Shown here: positions 23,261 to 33,600 of the stretch, piece by piece | Layout: each line of letters starts with the position of its first letter | Position numbering within the stretch: position 1 is the stretch's first letter | From: Lutraria lutraria | Lineage: Eukaryota > Mollusca > Bivalvia > Venerida > Mactridae | Direction of reading: 5' to 3' | Assembly (NCBI GenBank): GCA_964023205.1 | Contig: OZ026840.1 | Span: 35,009,336 to 35,073,335, forward strand | Length of the DNA: 64,000 bases | Translations under genes and position numbers: made by a program | Notes under the pieces: generated by a model | Seen by the model: the letters and a program-made list of their open reading frames with translations, nothing else | What the model was told of the DNA's origin: nothing | The model's database searches: none

Positions 23261-24289
23261 TGTAATATCCATGACTATTTATTTTTTTATACATCATAAA
23301 TTATGATAACCGATGTCTTAGAAATGTTTGTAGTTTGTTCTGTAATTTGTAAATGTTTATGTTAGTTTCTTTGTTGCATTTGTAAAACACTTCATATCTT
23401 ATAATATTTTGACAGATAGATAGTACAAATTACTATATTGGAAATGATTTTTTTTTTAAAAAGAAAAGAACATTATACACCTTCTCCGCCACTGTTCTGA
23501 ATTATCATCTCAATTACACTCTTAATGATAAGACCGTCGCAAAATGTACTTTTTAAATATTTAGCTTACTCTCATCCATTGGCATTACATTTCATAAAAC
23601 AACTTTATATCTCATTTGTTAGTTCAAGCCATAATCTGCGTAAAGCATTATTTTTCATGTTAACCATTGTTATTAAATTGTAATTATTATGTTAAATTAC
23701 CTTGATTATAATTATATATAATTCATAAGTTGTATAATTATGTATATATCGGAGTACGTATATGTTTATATCTGACTATGATATAATATGTACTCTTGTA
23801 CTTGTACTCTATCTACGGATCGTTTACTTATCCACGTAGACCAAGTGCGACTTTTTAATTATTTTTGTAAAGTAATCTGTCTGTCTTGAAGTCAATCACT
23901 GACAGTTTATTTATTGTTCATAACATTACTACAAAAGTACTTTGTGACAATATTAACTCTTATTTTCCCGATATGTTTACAATAAATGAGTTGAAGTTGT
24001 TCATAATATTATATGCAAAACAATCAAGTAGTTTTTGCAAAATCGCCTTCTTTATTACAGTCCATATTGAGTGATATCGAATCAGTATTAGTACTCCCTC
24101 CCCAAAAATCCACATGACGTCTAATCTCTTAATTAATTGTTTTATTGCCCCTAATCAGATTAATCCTGTCTGGTCACGGTCTGTAGACTTAACACCTAAA
24201 AAAGGTAGGGCATTAAATTTTATTGATTTAATTATTGTCACATAGATCGCCATCTAGATGTGTGAACGAGTCTTTAACAACTAATCAGT

Positions 24290-25093
24290 TAACAAGTTCA
24301 AGTTCAAAGTTTATTGGCAAATAGCAAAATACATTGCCTTAGGCCATTTACAACATAATATACATAAACCATCAAGTGAGCATATGAACAAATGGATTAT
24401 TAAGATAAATCTGATAAATCAAGAAACAGGTACAGAGTTAAGTAATTTTGAGCGACAGGACATAGCGTGTTTAATAAATTTAGCAATATTTACTGTTTTC
24501 CGAACATTTTTGCTAGACATAAAAGAGATGAATTTGTTAATATTTGGCCATGATATTTGTCCCAAAAATTTAAGTCTTAAATCCTTGTATTTGCTACAAC
24601 ATAGTAGAAAGTGGTATTCATTTTCAATTTCATTTTGATTACATATTTTACAGAGTCTATTATTTCTTTCTATTCTACTAAATCTTCCCGATTCAATTTC
24701 AAGTCTATGAGATCCTAGCCGTAAACGTGTCAAGTGTTTTCTTAAATTGTCGTTACTAATATTCACTAAGTATTCTTCAAAAATATAATCTTTTTTAAAT
24801 TTTCTGTATAGATCGAGTTTAGACATGTTACTGATTGAATTGTTCCAATTTTGAATATAATGATCATGTAATCTTTGCTTAATTTGTGGGAAATAATTAA
24901 AATTTTGAGAGTATTCTGTATGTAGATATCCAAAACCAAGATGATCAACAATAGAAGTAATCTTAAGTACCCAATTTGAGTTACGAACATTAACCTGAAG
25001 ACCATGATATACGTTATTAATAGTGGAGTTAACATTGTTCATAATTTTCAGCCAGAATTTTATTGCTCTTTCTTTACATAATACAGTTAACAA
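24290..25093 (-). pseudogene. 5'-truncated LINE: ORF2 C-terminus and 3' tail
   Basis: An open frame (25093-24419) ends in LGSHRLEIESGRFSRIERNN and LCKICNQNEIENEYHFLLCC, the zinc-binding C-terminal region of non-LTR retrotransposon ORF2. No palm-domain motifs remain. Downstream on the same strand, GCCAATAAACTTTGAACTTG with repeated TTGAAC forms the 3' end (about 24290-24320). The first codon of the open frame is TTG, so this is a continuation, not a true start. Confidence 0.75.
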
Positions 25094-25734
25094 TTGTCAC
25101 GTCTTTAACTATACTTAATACTATACTGTTATGTTCTATACAAAAGACAAAGTATGTATTAATTAATTTTCGCTGTTTGAAAACACCAGTGACCATTATT
25201 AAAGTAATTAATGAATATCTTTCTAATTTTTATCACGGTCACATAAAAAGTTGTTCAAAAATGTGCAAAGACATATTACTTTGTTTTGACGTACTTTGTT
25301 ATTATTGGAAATAGAATGACTGTGATTCGTTTGACCTTTCCATGTAAAGGCCAGAAGATAATGGTCTAGTCTTTAATTTCAAACTGACATTTTTTTTTGT
25401 ATTTGTAGCAATATCCTTAAATTGAATTCAATATATATTTGAAATTAGTGAAAATTTAAATCTTTGTTGTCGAAGAAGATCAAATCAAAACGATTTTATT
25501 TTTTGATACAAACGGCATATATACATTTTTTAAATGAAAAATATATATGAATATGTATATGAAAATATTGACTCTCCACATTCCCCTATTTTTTTCAATG
25601 TTGGAAAGATTTCATTCATCATTTTCATTTCTTTTCTTTTTTTGTTGTTGTTTGTTATGAAAATCATTGTATATATATGTAACAATATGATATCATGTTT
25701 GTTCCCTCATTTTGTCATGAAAGTGATATGAGTG

Positions 25735-25765
25735 TAATAAAGGAATTTTGAATTTGACTTTTGAC
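25735..25765 (+). repeat. Possible LINE 3' tail inside the transposon
   Basis: GTAATAAAGGAATTTTGAAT followed by TTGACTTTTGAC resembles the polyadenylation-like end and short tandem tail of non-LTR elements. No coding part recognisable next to it. Confidence 0.3.
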
Positions 25766-28680
25766 GTACGATGTACTGTTATATATTTGTTTTTATCTGT
25801 ATTATTATCAAACTCATATTTTGTGTCGGTAAATAGCTATTCATAGCTAATGTTTAACATGTTTATATAATATTTCGACAATAGATACAGTTTGAACTTG
25901 AACGTGTATACCTATGACCACTTCCTCTTCCACGATTACTATTTTGTTGTTCTGTATTTTTAGATAGTTGATGTTGTTATTTGTGCAAATGACATTCCCG
26001 AAGCTGATGCCAAAACGATAGTGGTCGACATACAGGAACTTTGTGAAAAGATCCATTTTTTGGTTTAAATAAACATATCATTATGCCAAATATAAAAGAT
26101 ACATGAATGTGTCCTTTAATTCCGCGACACTATGTTTTCTGATATGCATATAAAGCTGTGATATTCAGCTTTAATTAGATACTAATTTTGTCTTATTCTG
26201 TGAAATAATAAAGAAGATATGTAACACTCCATTTTTCCATCTTGCAGAACTGGATCCGGGACAAAATACTCAGTTTTTATTTTTTATCACTTGTTTGTTT
26301 TTCCATTAAAAACTACAATATCTGATATGCATATGAAGCTGTGATATTCAGCTTTAATTAGATACTAATTTTGCCTTATTCTGTCAAATAATAAAGAAGA
26401 TATGTATGGATCTGTAACACTCCATTTTTCTATCTTACAGATCTGGGTCCGGGACAAAATACTCAGTTTTTATTTTTAATTATACGTTTGTTTTTCCATT
26501 AAAATCTACAATATCTGATATGCATATGAAGCTGTGATATTCAACTTTAAGTCGATACCAATTTTGTCTTATTCTGTCAAATAATAAAAAAGTTATGAAT
26601 GGATCCGTAACACCCTATTATTTCTCCTATATATTCTATATTGGATCCGGATCCGCGGGATCCGCGTTTTACACCTGGCCGTCATCATCCAAATCTGCAG
26701 CGGTTACTTCCCTTTATCAATACACAAACCACTGCTACCACCACAGGGGGCGGAGTGTACCTGTGATAATAATTTGGTCAATTTTAGGTAAAATACATGT
26801 GTACTTATACATGTATTTACATAATAAAAGGGGTGGAACTCCGATCGCCAAAATCACATTTTCATTTTGACACCTCTCAAACACACCCCGATTTTTCCTA
26901 GGAAATTAAACTATACTTAGATCAATAGCAGGTATAATTTCCTTTGTAAAATGTATAGGTTTCCGTGGTAGTCTGTTATGACTTAGATGAACACAGGGGC
27001 GTAGCTTGTCCTAAAATAATGTGTAGACACCAATGAATGTGTCCCGAACGATTTTTTTCACTATAGATTGCCGGAGACGTAGTCTGTGGCATTTTCCGGT
27101 ATTCTTTAATGGCGTAAAAAGGTATCTGTTCAAAGTTCTTGCAGTTTTCCCCCACTAGATTCTAGATGTATTTTTTAGATTATTTAAACTTGATAAAAAC
27201 TCTGGATACTCAGATCCGTTCTGTTCTCCCGACCCCACCCCCTTCATTTTTATTACGTTTTTTAGCATTTTTTTTTCATTTGTCAGAAAAAAGTGGCGTC
27301 ATCTATCAAAAACGAATGTTGTACCCGAAACACACGTCTATGACGAGATCCCGCAACCGGCTGTTTACATTGCACATTATAGGTAATAAGGCTGTCACAA
27401 GATATGCATGCTAAATAGCCAACGAAGCAACTAGGGTAATTATTTTGGAACACTTACCATAATAAATTTATAAGAAAACGACAATATATCCCCGAAATCA
27501 ATTATTTGTTTTCTGTCTACCAAGTATACAGGTGGCACTGGATAACGGTGTAGCTAAATTTAGAATGGAAATTGAACAAAGAGAACAAATCACTGCCATA
27601 ACCCAAGTATTGAAATTTAACAACTTTCACAACTCCTTTATAAATGCCAAAAGTCAAATGCTCAAAATCTGTACTAATCTAGTGCCCACAATCAATAAAT
27701 ACAATGCAGTCGACCGCCATCTTTCTTTTCTCGAATGATCTTAATTAATATAACAGTGTACAAGTAGAAACCTCTTAAGGAGACATGGCATCATAATGTA
27801 GCAGTGATATTATTACGCTTGGTTAAACTCCAAACAATAATTTCAAGAACTATTTTATAACGGAAGTGGTATATAAACGAGCTTCTGCTTTCAAAAATGC
27901 AGACGGCAGTGTAGCAAAGCTAGTTTTTCAGAGAAAGGCTACATACTTTTATTGAATCATTAATATTTCATGTATTTTTTTATACAAAACTAATTTTAAT
28001 GCATATACTTATCCTCAAAATGACGTTTTAACTCTGTTGACAATGGTAAGTATGCATGATGAGTGTATATACTATATAAGATGCGCCGTTATTTGGATAA
28101 CACCGGTAAATGGGGTACTGACTATACGATCATATTTGGTAGAAGGTAGCAGTGTTGTATTTGGGAAAGTGACAAAGCTCACACAAAGCCGTAAATAAAA
28201 CTGCTCCAGTGCTACCTTCAAGGCTTCCAAATATAATATATTAAATAATACTCCGGAGCAGTTATATTTTCACGCGGCTTTTTGTGAGCCTTTACATAAG
28301 TTTGATCGGTTTCCATAAAGCACGATCATCTCATAAAACAAATGACCAAATGTAGTACGTTTCAAAATTGGTGAAATTCGAAAAAAAAATCGTTAATTGT
28401 TGCTCCCATTACTGGCTTGATTATATTTTCAGGTAGTTATAGAAATATAATTTTTTTTTTAAATAATAGGATACTTTTAGAGTTTAGATCGATGTGGATA
28501 CGAGTTTTTACGCATTTTAAAACCACCTGGTATATGCGTAAAACGGATGACCTAAAGTTGAAAAGTGTTAAAAATACGCTATAAATTTAAACTGGAAGAA
28601 AATTACCGCCGCTTTAATAATTAGGAACACTTTTTTCATTTATCTGGGCAGGAAATACCGCAACATAATAAAGACCCAGG

Positions 28681-28683
<3 letters not shown>

Positions 28684-28742
<59 letters not shown>
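28684..28742. repeat. GA dinucleotide microsatellite
   Basis: An uninterrupted (GA)n of close to 29 units. Confidence 0.95.
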
Positions 28743-28747
<5 letters not shown>

Positions 28748-28920
28748 AGCGAATTTCTGATCTTTTCTAACTCTGCGATATGATACTATGACTGACCAAC
28801 ACTTTGGCTATTAGATCAGTTATTATCTGAGAAGTTCATATCGGAAGAAAGATAACTTCCGAGTGATTGTAGAAAATTTCTACCTAAGTTGTTTCCCTTG
28901 ATACGTTACACGCGAGTTTT

Positions 28921-28995
28921 TATAAACTGGTTCCCGTTGACTTGTGTGTATTTGGTGCACTGCATCATGGAACGGGAACCAGTTTAGAGTTTATA
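28921..28995. repeat. 64-bp foldback element K, copy 2
   Basis: The core at 28923-28986 begins TAAACTGGTTC and ends GGAACGGGAACCAGTTTA, highly similar to 19011-19075. Its own outer palindrome (TATAAAC ... GTTTATA) differs from that of copy 1. The inner TTCG loop hairpin is less perfect here. Confidence 0.7.
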
Positions 28996-29534
28996 GAGCC
29001 TTCCCCTTACACTACGAGTACGTCCGGGAACCAGACGATGCCCAGTCCCATCGAGCAACTTTACACGATTCGCCCATTTTCAAAAACATCGGTTCTTCAT
29101 ACTAAAAAAGTGCAAATATGAGGTTTTTACAATACATAAAACATATAAATGAGGCTGTAAAATTTGTACATACTGTAAAATATACATTTTTCAAAGCATT
29201 TCGAAATAATGATTAACAATTTTAGCAAATGGCAAAGTTACATTCTCACTTTTTGGATAATACATTATACAAATTTGCATAACTTACTGATTGAATTCTG
29301 ACATTAGTTTTTCCAGTTTAAACATATTCGGTCGACGGTAATAGATGGGTTTCAAAAATCGTTTTCTTTCGTCGTTAAATAGAGAGTATTACAGGCTGCA
29401 ATACAATCTATGTGCAATACACGGCAATACGTTTTAATTTTGGTTGTCGTATTAAACAAATTAGTCAGACGCAAGTGGTAATTATTTGGATATTTTATGA
29501 CTGATTATTTCGACCAAAAAAAAAACGTCCGAAT

Positions 29535-29615
29535 ATAGGCAACCTGTCAATATATAAAGGCCACAGTATGTTTTTTCCGGAAGGGTTGCCCTTGTTCACA
29601 GGTTTCATTGAGTTT
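29535..29615. mobile_element. Fragment of MITE family G
   Basis: Shares AATATAAAGGCCAC, AAGGGTTGCCCTTGTTCACA and GGCAACCTGTCAAT with the 6620-6810 copy. Termini are incomplete. Confidence 0.5.
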
Positions 29616-30071
29616 AAAACTTTTTAAACTCCCTACATGTACAATGTACTAGTATTTCGTGATCCACAGTCACCTACTGTCAAACATAAACTGAGATGCC
29701 TTCGTGCCTAAGGATTGGCATTGGTTTTTTATTCAGACAGATTTAAGATGAAAATGTCTACTATATAACTGTTAACCCCAATAATGCATTATATGACAAA
29801 TACAATGTAAGCCCACGGTATTAATGGCGGTATTTAATAGCTATATATATTGTTTATATTGAAGTAGATTAGATCAATTGAATATTAATCTTGAACGATA
29901 ATCTCATTAGATCGTATAATAGTCTATTTTGGTTCAATTGTCTTTAATTGAAGTTTGATCATTAAACATACGATGACCTTGTGTACAAAGCTGTATCAAT
30001 TTAATTCAAGAACAATACATGAAGTGTTTACTCTATTCTTTGACAAATAAATAATTCTTTAATATGATATC

Positions 30072-30080
30072 TATATAAAG
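30072..30080 (+). promoter_or_regulatory. TATA-like box upstream of the orphan gene
   Basis: TATATAAAG lies 292 bp before the start codon in otherwise AT-rich DNA. The position fits a promoter only if the 5' leader is long or contains an intron. AT-rich background makes chance matches common. Confidence 0.3.
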
Positions 30081-30371
30081 GAATGTTTAACCCGACTCCG
30101 TGTTTTTATCGTCATTTCATAATGGTTTGTGCTTAAGTTCAGTGTGTTTTTCCAGGCTCTAAAAGAGTAATGTTTATGAAATACGTTTATTATTTCTTTC
30201 ACCAAGGAGAGAACTAAGTTAGTTGGTTTCATGTGAGGCAAAAACTGGTCTAAGTGGGAAGACTGAGTAAGAATATTATATTGAAGCGTTAAACTGGATT
30301 CTTGATACTACTGGACCATTGTCGGATCTATATTTGTACATCCAAGCTGACATAGAATCAGATGATTCAAG

Positions 30372-31574
30372 ATGATGTCCACGGAGAGACTGAAGACTTT
30401 GCACAGACAAGAGCAAACTAAACGGAAATTTATGTGCGTAATGAATGATGTGGCTAAAACTAAGCAAGATTTATACACTGGTTATATTGAAAAGGAAAAA
30501 CAGGAACTAGAGCAAAAAAGTACTAAGTCTATTGTAGTTACGCGGCGGAATGTAGTTCGACAGAGGGTGCTTAAACATTGCATGAAAAACAAACGCGATG
30601 AAGTAGAGAAAGAAAACTCTAAGAAACTCTACGGTAGATATAATGGTGTAACAGTTGAACAAATTGCTCATGAAATTGACCCATTCATTCAAAAGAACCA
30701 CCCTAAAAATAGACGACAAAAGAAAATAGATTCTTTGTTCCGCGAAGGATTTTCAAAAGGTGCGATTCTGGACGATGAAACGATGCAAAACAAGGTTTTA
30801 GACTATTTTGAACGTCCACTTGTTGCAATTCATCACTTTGAAGACGAAAAGAACACAACGAAGGCAGATAAAGCATTTCCCCCAGTGTCAAAGGCGTTTT
30901 ACACTGGCGACGTCCAAACAGCTGATAAATCACATATGAGAGAAATGCTAAACAACAAGCAACGTGAAATTAGTGAGCTATCTGATTATGAAGAAGATGA
31001 TAAGGAGAAAGTGTTCGTTCGACGAAAGGTCAGCAAATTTCTGAAAGAAGATGTTCCAGATGATTTATCAGAACTTAGTGAAGCGCCACCTAGTGACAGC
31101 GTTACCAGGCGTAGAATAAGACCCGTAACTCTTCCACCAATAAAAATTGGAACCGACTCGGAAGTAGGTTCTCAGTATTATCAGAAACCTGCGAAGAAGA
31201 AAGAAGACTGTATATCTGACCTGATATCTCGTATACACGACGCAAAGGATAATAGACAGAGAGAGATGAAGATCAAGAAAGAGAGAAGGACGAAACGTCT
31301 ACAGCATGAAAGGGTATTTGGAATAGGAAGTCATACTCCTAGTGAGAGCTCTAGAGGAGACTTGTACACATCTCAAACCGATAGACCAGTGAGTGAATTT
31401 GTATCAAAGGCTACTCTTAACGCGCCTCCAAGAGATAGACAAAGGCCGGTGAGTGAATTTGTTGCAAAATCGAACATGAATGTTATGCGTGTGGAGAAAC
31501 AACACAAGATATTGAGTACCTCTGATAGGAAACTGTCAAACAATGGTCTACGCCTTCCACCTATACAACGATAA
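30372..31574 (+). CDS. Uncharacterised intronless gene, 400 residues, charged and probably soluble
   Basis: I do not recognise this protein. An in-frame TGA at 30363-30365 lies just upstream of the tandem ATG-ATG start, so the N-terminus is complete. The stop is TAA. The protein is rich in Lys, Arg, Glu and Asp and has no membrane segment or signal peptide. The first 90 residues look helical or coiled-coil-prone (LHRQEQTKRKF, EKEKQELEQK). A central acidic stretch (SELSDYEEDDKE) is followed by a basic one (TRRRIRPVTLPPIK). Near the C-terminus a short motif, RPVSEFV(S/A)K, occurs twice 26 residues apart. Length and lack of stops argue for a real gene. An out-of-frame ATG at 30362 overlaps the start and may damp translation. 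A TATA-like box lies about 300 bp upstream, and a pyrimidine-tract AG near 30154 could be a 5' UTR acceptor. Confidence 0.8.
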   Translation: MMSTERLKTLHRQEQTKRKFMCVMNDVAKTKQDLYTGYIEKEKQELEQKSTKSIVVTRRNVVRQRVLKHCMKNKRDEVEKENSKKLYGRYNGVTVEQIAHEIDPFIQKNHPKNRRQKKIDSLFREGFSKGAILDDETMQNKVLDYFERPLVAIHHFEDEKNTTKADKAFPPVSKAFYTGDVQTADKSHMREMLNNKQREISELSDYEEDDKEKVFVRRKVSKFLKEDVPDDLSELSEAPPSDSVTRRRIRPVTLPPIKIGTDSEVGSQYYQKPAKKKEDCISDLISRIHDAKDNRQREMKIKKERRTKRLQHERVFGIGSHTPSESSRGDLYTSQTDRPVSEFVSKATLNAPPRDRQRPVSEFVAKSNMNVMRVEKQHKILSTSDRKLSNNGLRLPPIQR

Positions 31575-32059
31575 GCAAGCTGTTAAACTCTCCGAGACTA
31601 GAATACTTACTTCAACGTAAATCTATACATTTATGGAACTGTGTTTTTGTGTATATACTTTTTTAGTATATAGAAGCAAGTCGTGTGTTTGTTCCTGTGT
31701 GTAATATAATTACGTATGTGTATGTAATATATATGTTGTTCCTTGATTTTAAATTTTCTAATTTACTATGATATAATCATCTGGTTACAACTAAAACATG
31801 GTTATCCAAGTATTAGAGCTGTGTATATTAATGTCGTTGAGTTCCTTCCAGGCACTTATGATTATAAAGATTTTAATGCGGTGCTTGAGATGAATATTTT
31901 ATGAACTACGCAAATAGTAAACAAAATTATACAATACCATCCCGCCCGTTCCTTGCCATAAGATGGTTTCTCAATCTAGCGTTTTTTCTCATGAATATAC
32001 ATTGATTTACCTTACCAGAAAAGTAAATCCTGTCAGGAAAAATGGATCCCACTTTGGGA

Positions 32060-32220
32060 CCGCGCCCTTACTTCATAGAAGAGTGCGCTGAATTCTTTAC
32101 CCCGGCGATACAGGTTCGAAACAAGGTCGCGGAAGGTAATACCATTCTATGAACATTCGACAAAAAATGTCGATTTTCCTAAATATGTGGAGTTGTCGGC
32201 AGTGAACGTTGAAAGTGTTT
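32060..32220 (+). mobile_element. tRNA-derived SINE, family B, copy 1
   Basis: A B-box-like GGTTCGAAAC at 32113 is followed by a body (TCTATGAACATT, GACAAAA-ATGTC, TTTCCT-AATATGTGGAG) shared with 33521-33600. It lies in the 3' flank of the orphan gene. Confidence 0.6.
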
Positions 32221-32290
32221 CTTGCATACTGTACTTGCTACATACATGTTTCTCATACTTATATAGTACATGTGTCCTTAAAGCCCTGAC

Positions 32291-32296
32291 AATAAA
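32291..32296 (+). promoter_or_regulatory. Candidate polyadenylation signal for the orphan gene
   Basis: This is the first clear AATAAA I see downstream of the stop at 31574. Using it would place a SINE copy (32060-32220) inside the 3' UTR. Variant signals nearer the stop cannot be excluded. Confidence 0.25.
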
Positions 32297-32757
32297 TATT
32301 ACATACATTTCACAAGGTGTGAAATGACATCATTTTCATAACCTTATGGTGTTTCCTCATTAGAGTTGTTACTAAAGCTGTCTCTGTAATTTAACAAACA
32401 TGATTGTTACTTGTTTTCAGAAAGTTATAAGTGTTCGCTTATATTTTATTTAACCGTTTAGCGTTTGCTGTATTCAAACAGGCACCGCTCGCTTTCACAA
32501 AAATATAAACACCAATGTATTTTAAATTGAAAAAGAGAACAACTTAAATAAATTGTTTTAATTTCCAGGTTTCTCCATCTTGTGTTTCTATTTATAGTTG
32601 CTTATCAAAATTTACAGCCGCTTCCAATTTTCATTATTTAAATCTAGGTACTTGGGTATGATTCCAACCATATGCAAACTGATATTTTGTCATTGATAGT
32701 ACTTTCAGATACAGACTCCTATTTTTTCTACTCTTTAAGTTCGTCTCTATATTAAAA

Positions 32758-32936
32758 TACAGTGCAACCTCTCCACAGCGACACCCTTTGGGAGTAGCTG
32801 AATTGTTATTGTTGAGAGGTTGTTGCTCTCGAGAGGTTAGAATAATAGTTTAATCGTGCAATGGGAAAAATCATCCTGCTATAGAAGGGAGGGTTTTGCT
32901 CTAAAGAGGGTCGCTCTAGAAGGGCTGTACTGTACT
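32758..32936. mobile_element. MITE family D, intact copy
   Basis: Terminal repeats are TACAGTGCAACCTCTCC and AGGGCTGTACTGTA, with TA at both ends. The interior repeats GAGAGGTTGTTGCTCTCGAG and AATGGGAAAAATCAT, the same sequence amplified at 4152-5169. Confidence 0.75.
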
Positions 32937-33440
32937 CGTTTTATCGAAACTAAAAGTTTGATTAAAATTGTCTTTTATTGTGTCTTTAGTGTTGTCATCA
33001 ATTGTACCAAATATTTCAGGTACCATTTTTTACTCAGTCAGATTTTCGAAATCTTTATCCGCCAATTTTGCTACTGATTAAGAGTTTTACTATTCAAGCA
33101 GGTGTGGTGGTTAATTCAACTATATTAAAATTTATGCAATGTTTATTATTTACGTGCTTAAAAGATTAAAAATCATAATCTGTATTTCAACTTTTCTTTT
33201 ATATTTGTTTGTCATTGAACTTTGTTTAGTTGTTATTTGAATTGCATATCTTGCTGAAGCCAATCTTTTCTGAATGATTTAACCTTTAATAAAATTTGAC
33301 TAATTTACCATTCCTTAAAGTGTGGTGACTATATGCGATTTCATAATGAAAGCGTGTTGATAACATGAGAATAAAAGATTACAAGTTCATCATTGGGTTT
33401 TGTTTATTGCACATTGTCTTGAATATTGTCGATGTTAAGC

Positions 33441-33600
33441 ATAATGTCCAGTGGTTAGTGCCGAGCTGTACTAAACCCCGTCGGTCCCGGTCAGAATCTG
33501 GGTCGCGGTATGTCACACCCGTCTATGAACATTTTGACAAAATATGTCAAATTTCCTCAATATGTGGAGAAATTGCCGACTCCTTGTGGAAGTGTAAGTT
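33441..33600 (+). mobile_element. tRNA-derived SINE, family B, copy 2
   Basis: A-box-like GTGGTTAGTGCCGAG and a decayed B box (GGTCAGAATC) precede the body shared with 32145-32216. Confidence 0.6.

Larger units (their letters stand above)
22438..26689. mobile_element. Foldback transposon with 9-bp target duplication, Mutator-like
   Basis: The element spans 22447-26680 and is flanked by the direct repeat GTCATCATC at 22438-22446 and 26681-26689. Ends are inverted, GGC(G/C)AGGTGTAAAACGCGG, continuing identically through GATCCCGCGGATCCGGATCC. Each arm holds about 190-bp tandem subunits (two at left to about 22900, two and a half at right from about 26130) with TCCCGGATCC and GTGTTACGGATCC words. 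A 9-bp duplication with long terminal inverted repeats is typical of Mutator-like elements. No transposase is visible, so this copy is probably non-autonomous. The interior carries non-LTR retrotransposon pieces. The left end lies 145 bp upstream of the MEGF9 ATG. Confidence 0.82.
26690..30060. other. Intergenic region between MEGF9 and the orphan gene
   Basis: No coding exon recognised. It contains a GA microsatellite (28684-28742), foldback element K copy 2 (28921-28995), a fragment of MITE family G (29535-29615), and short A/T-rich runs. The two genes are divergently arranged about this stretch. Confidence 0.5.
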
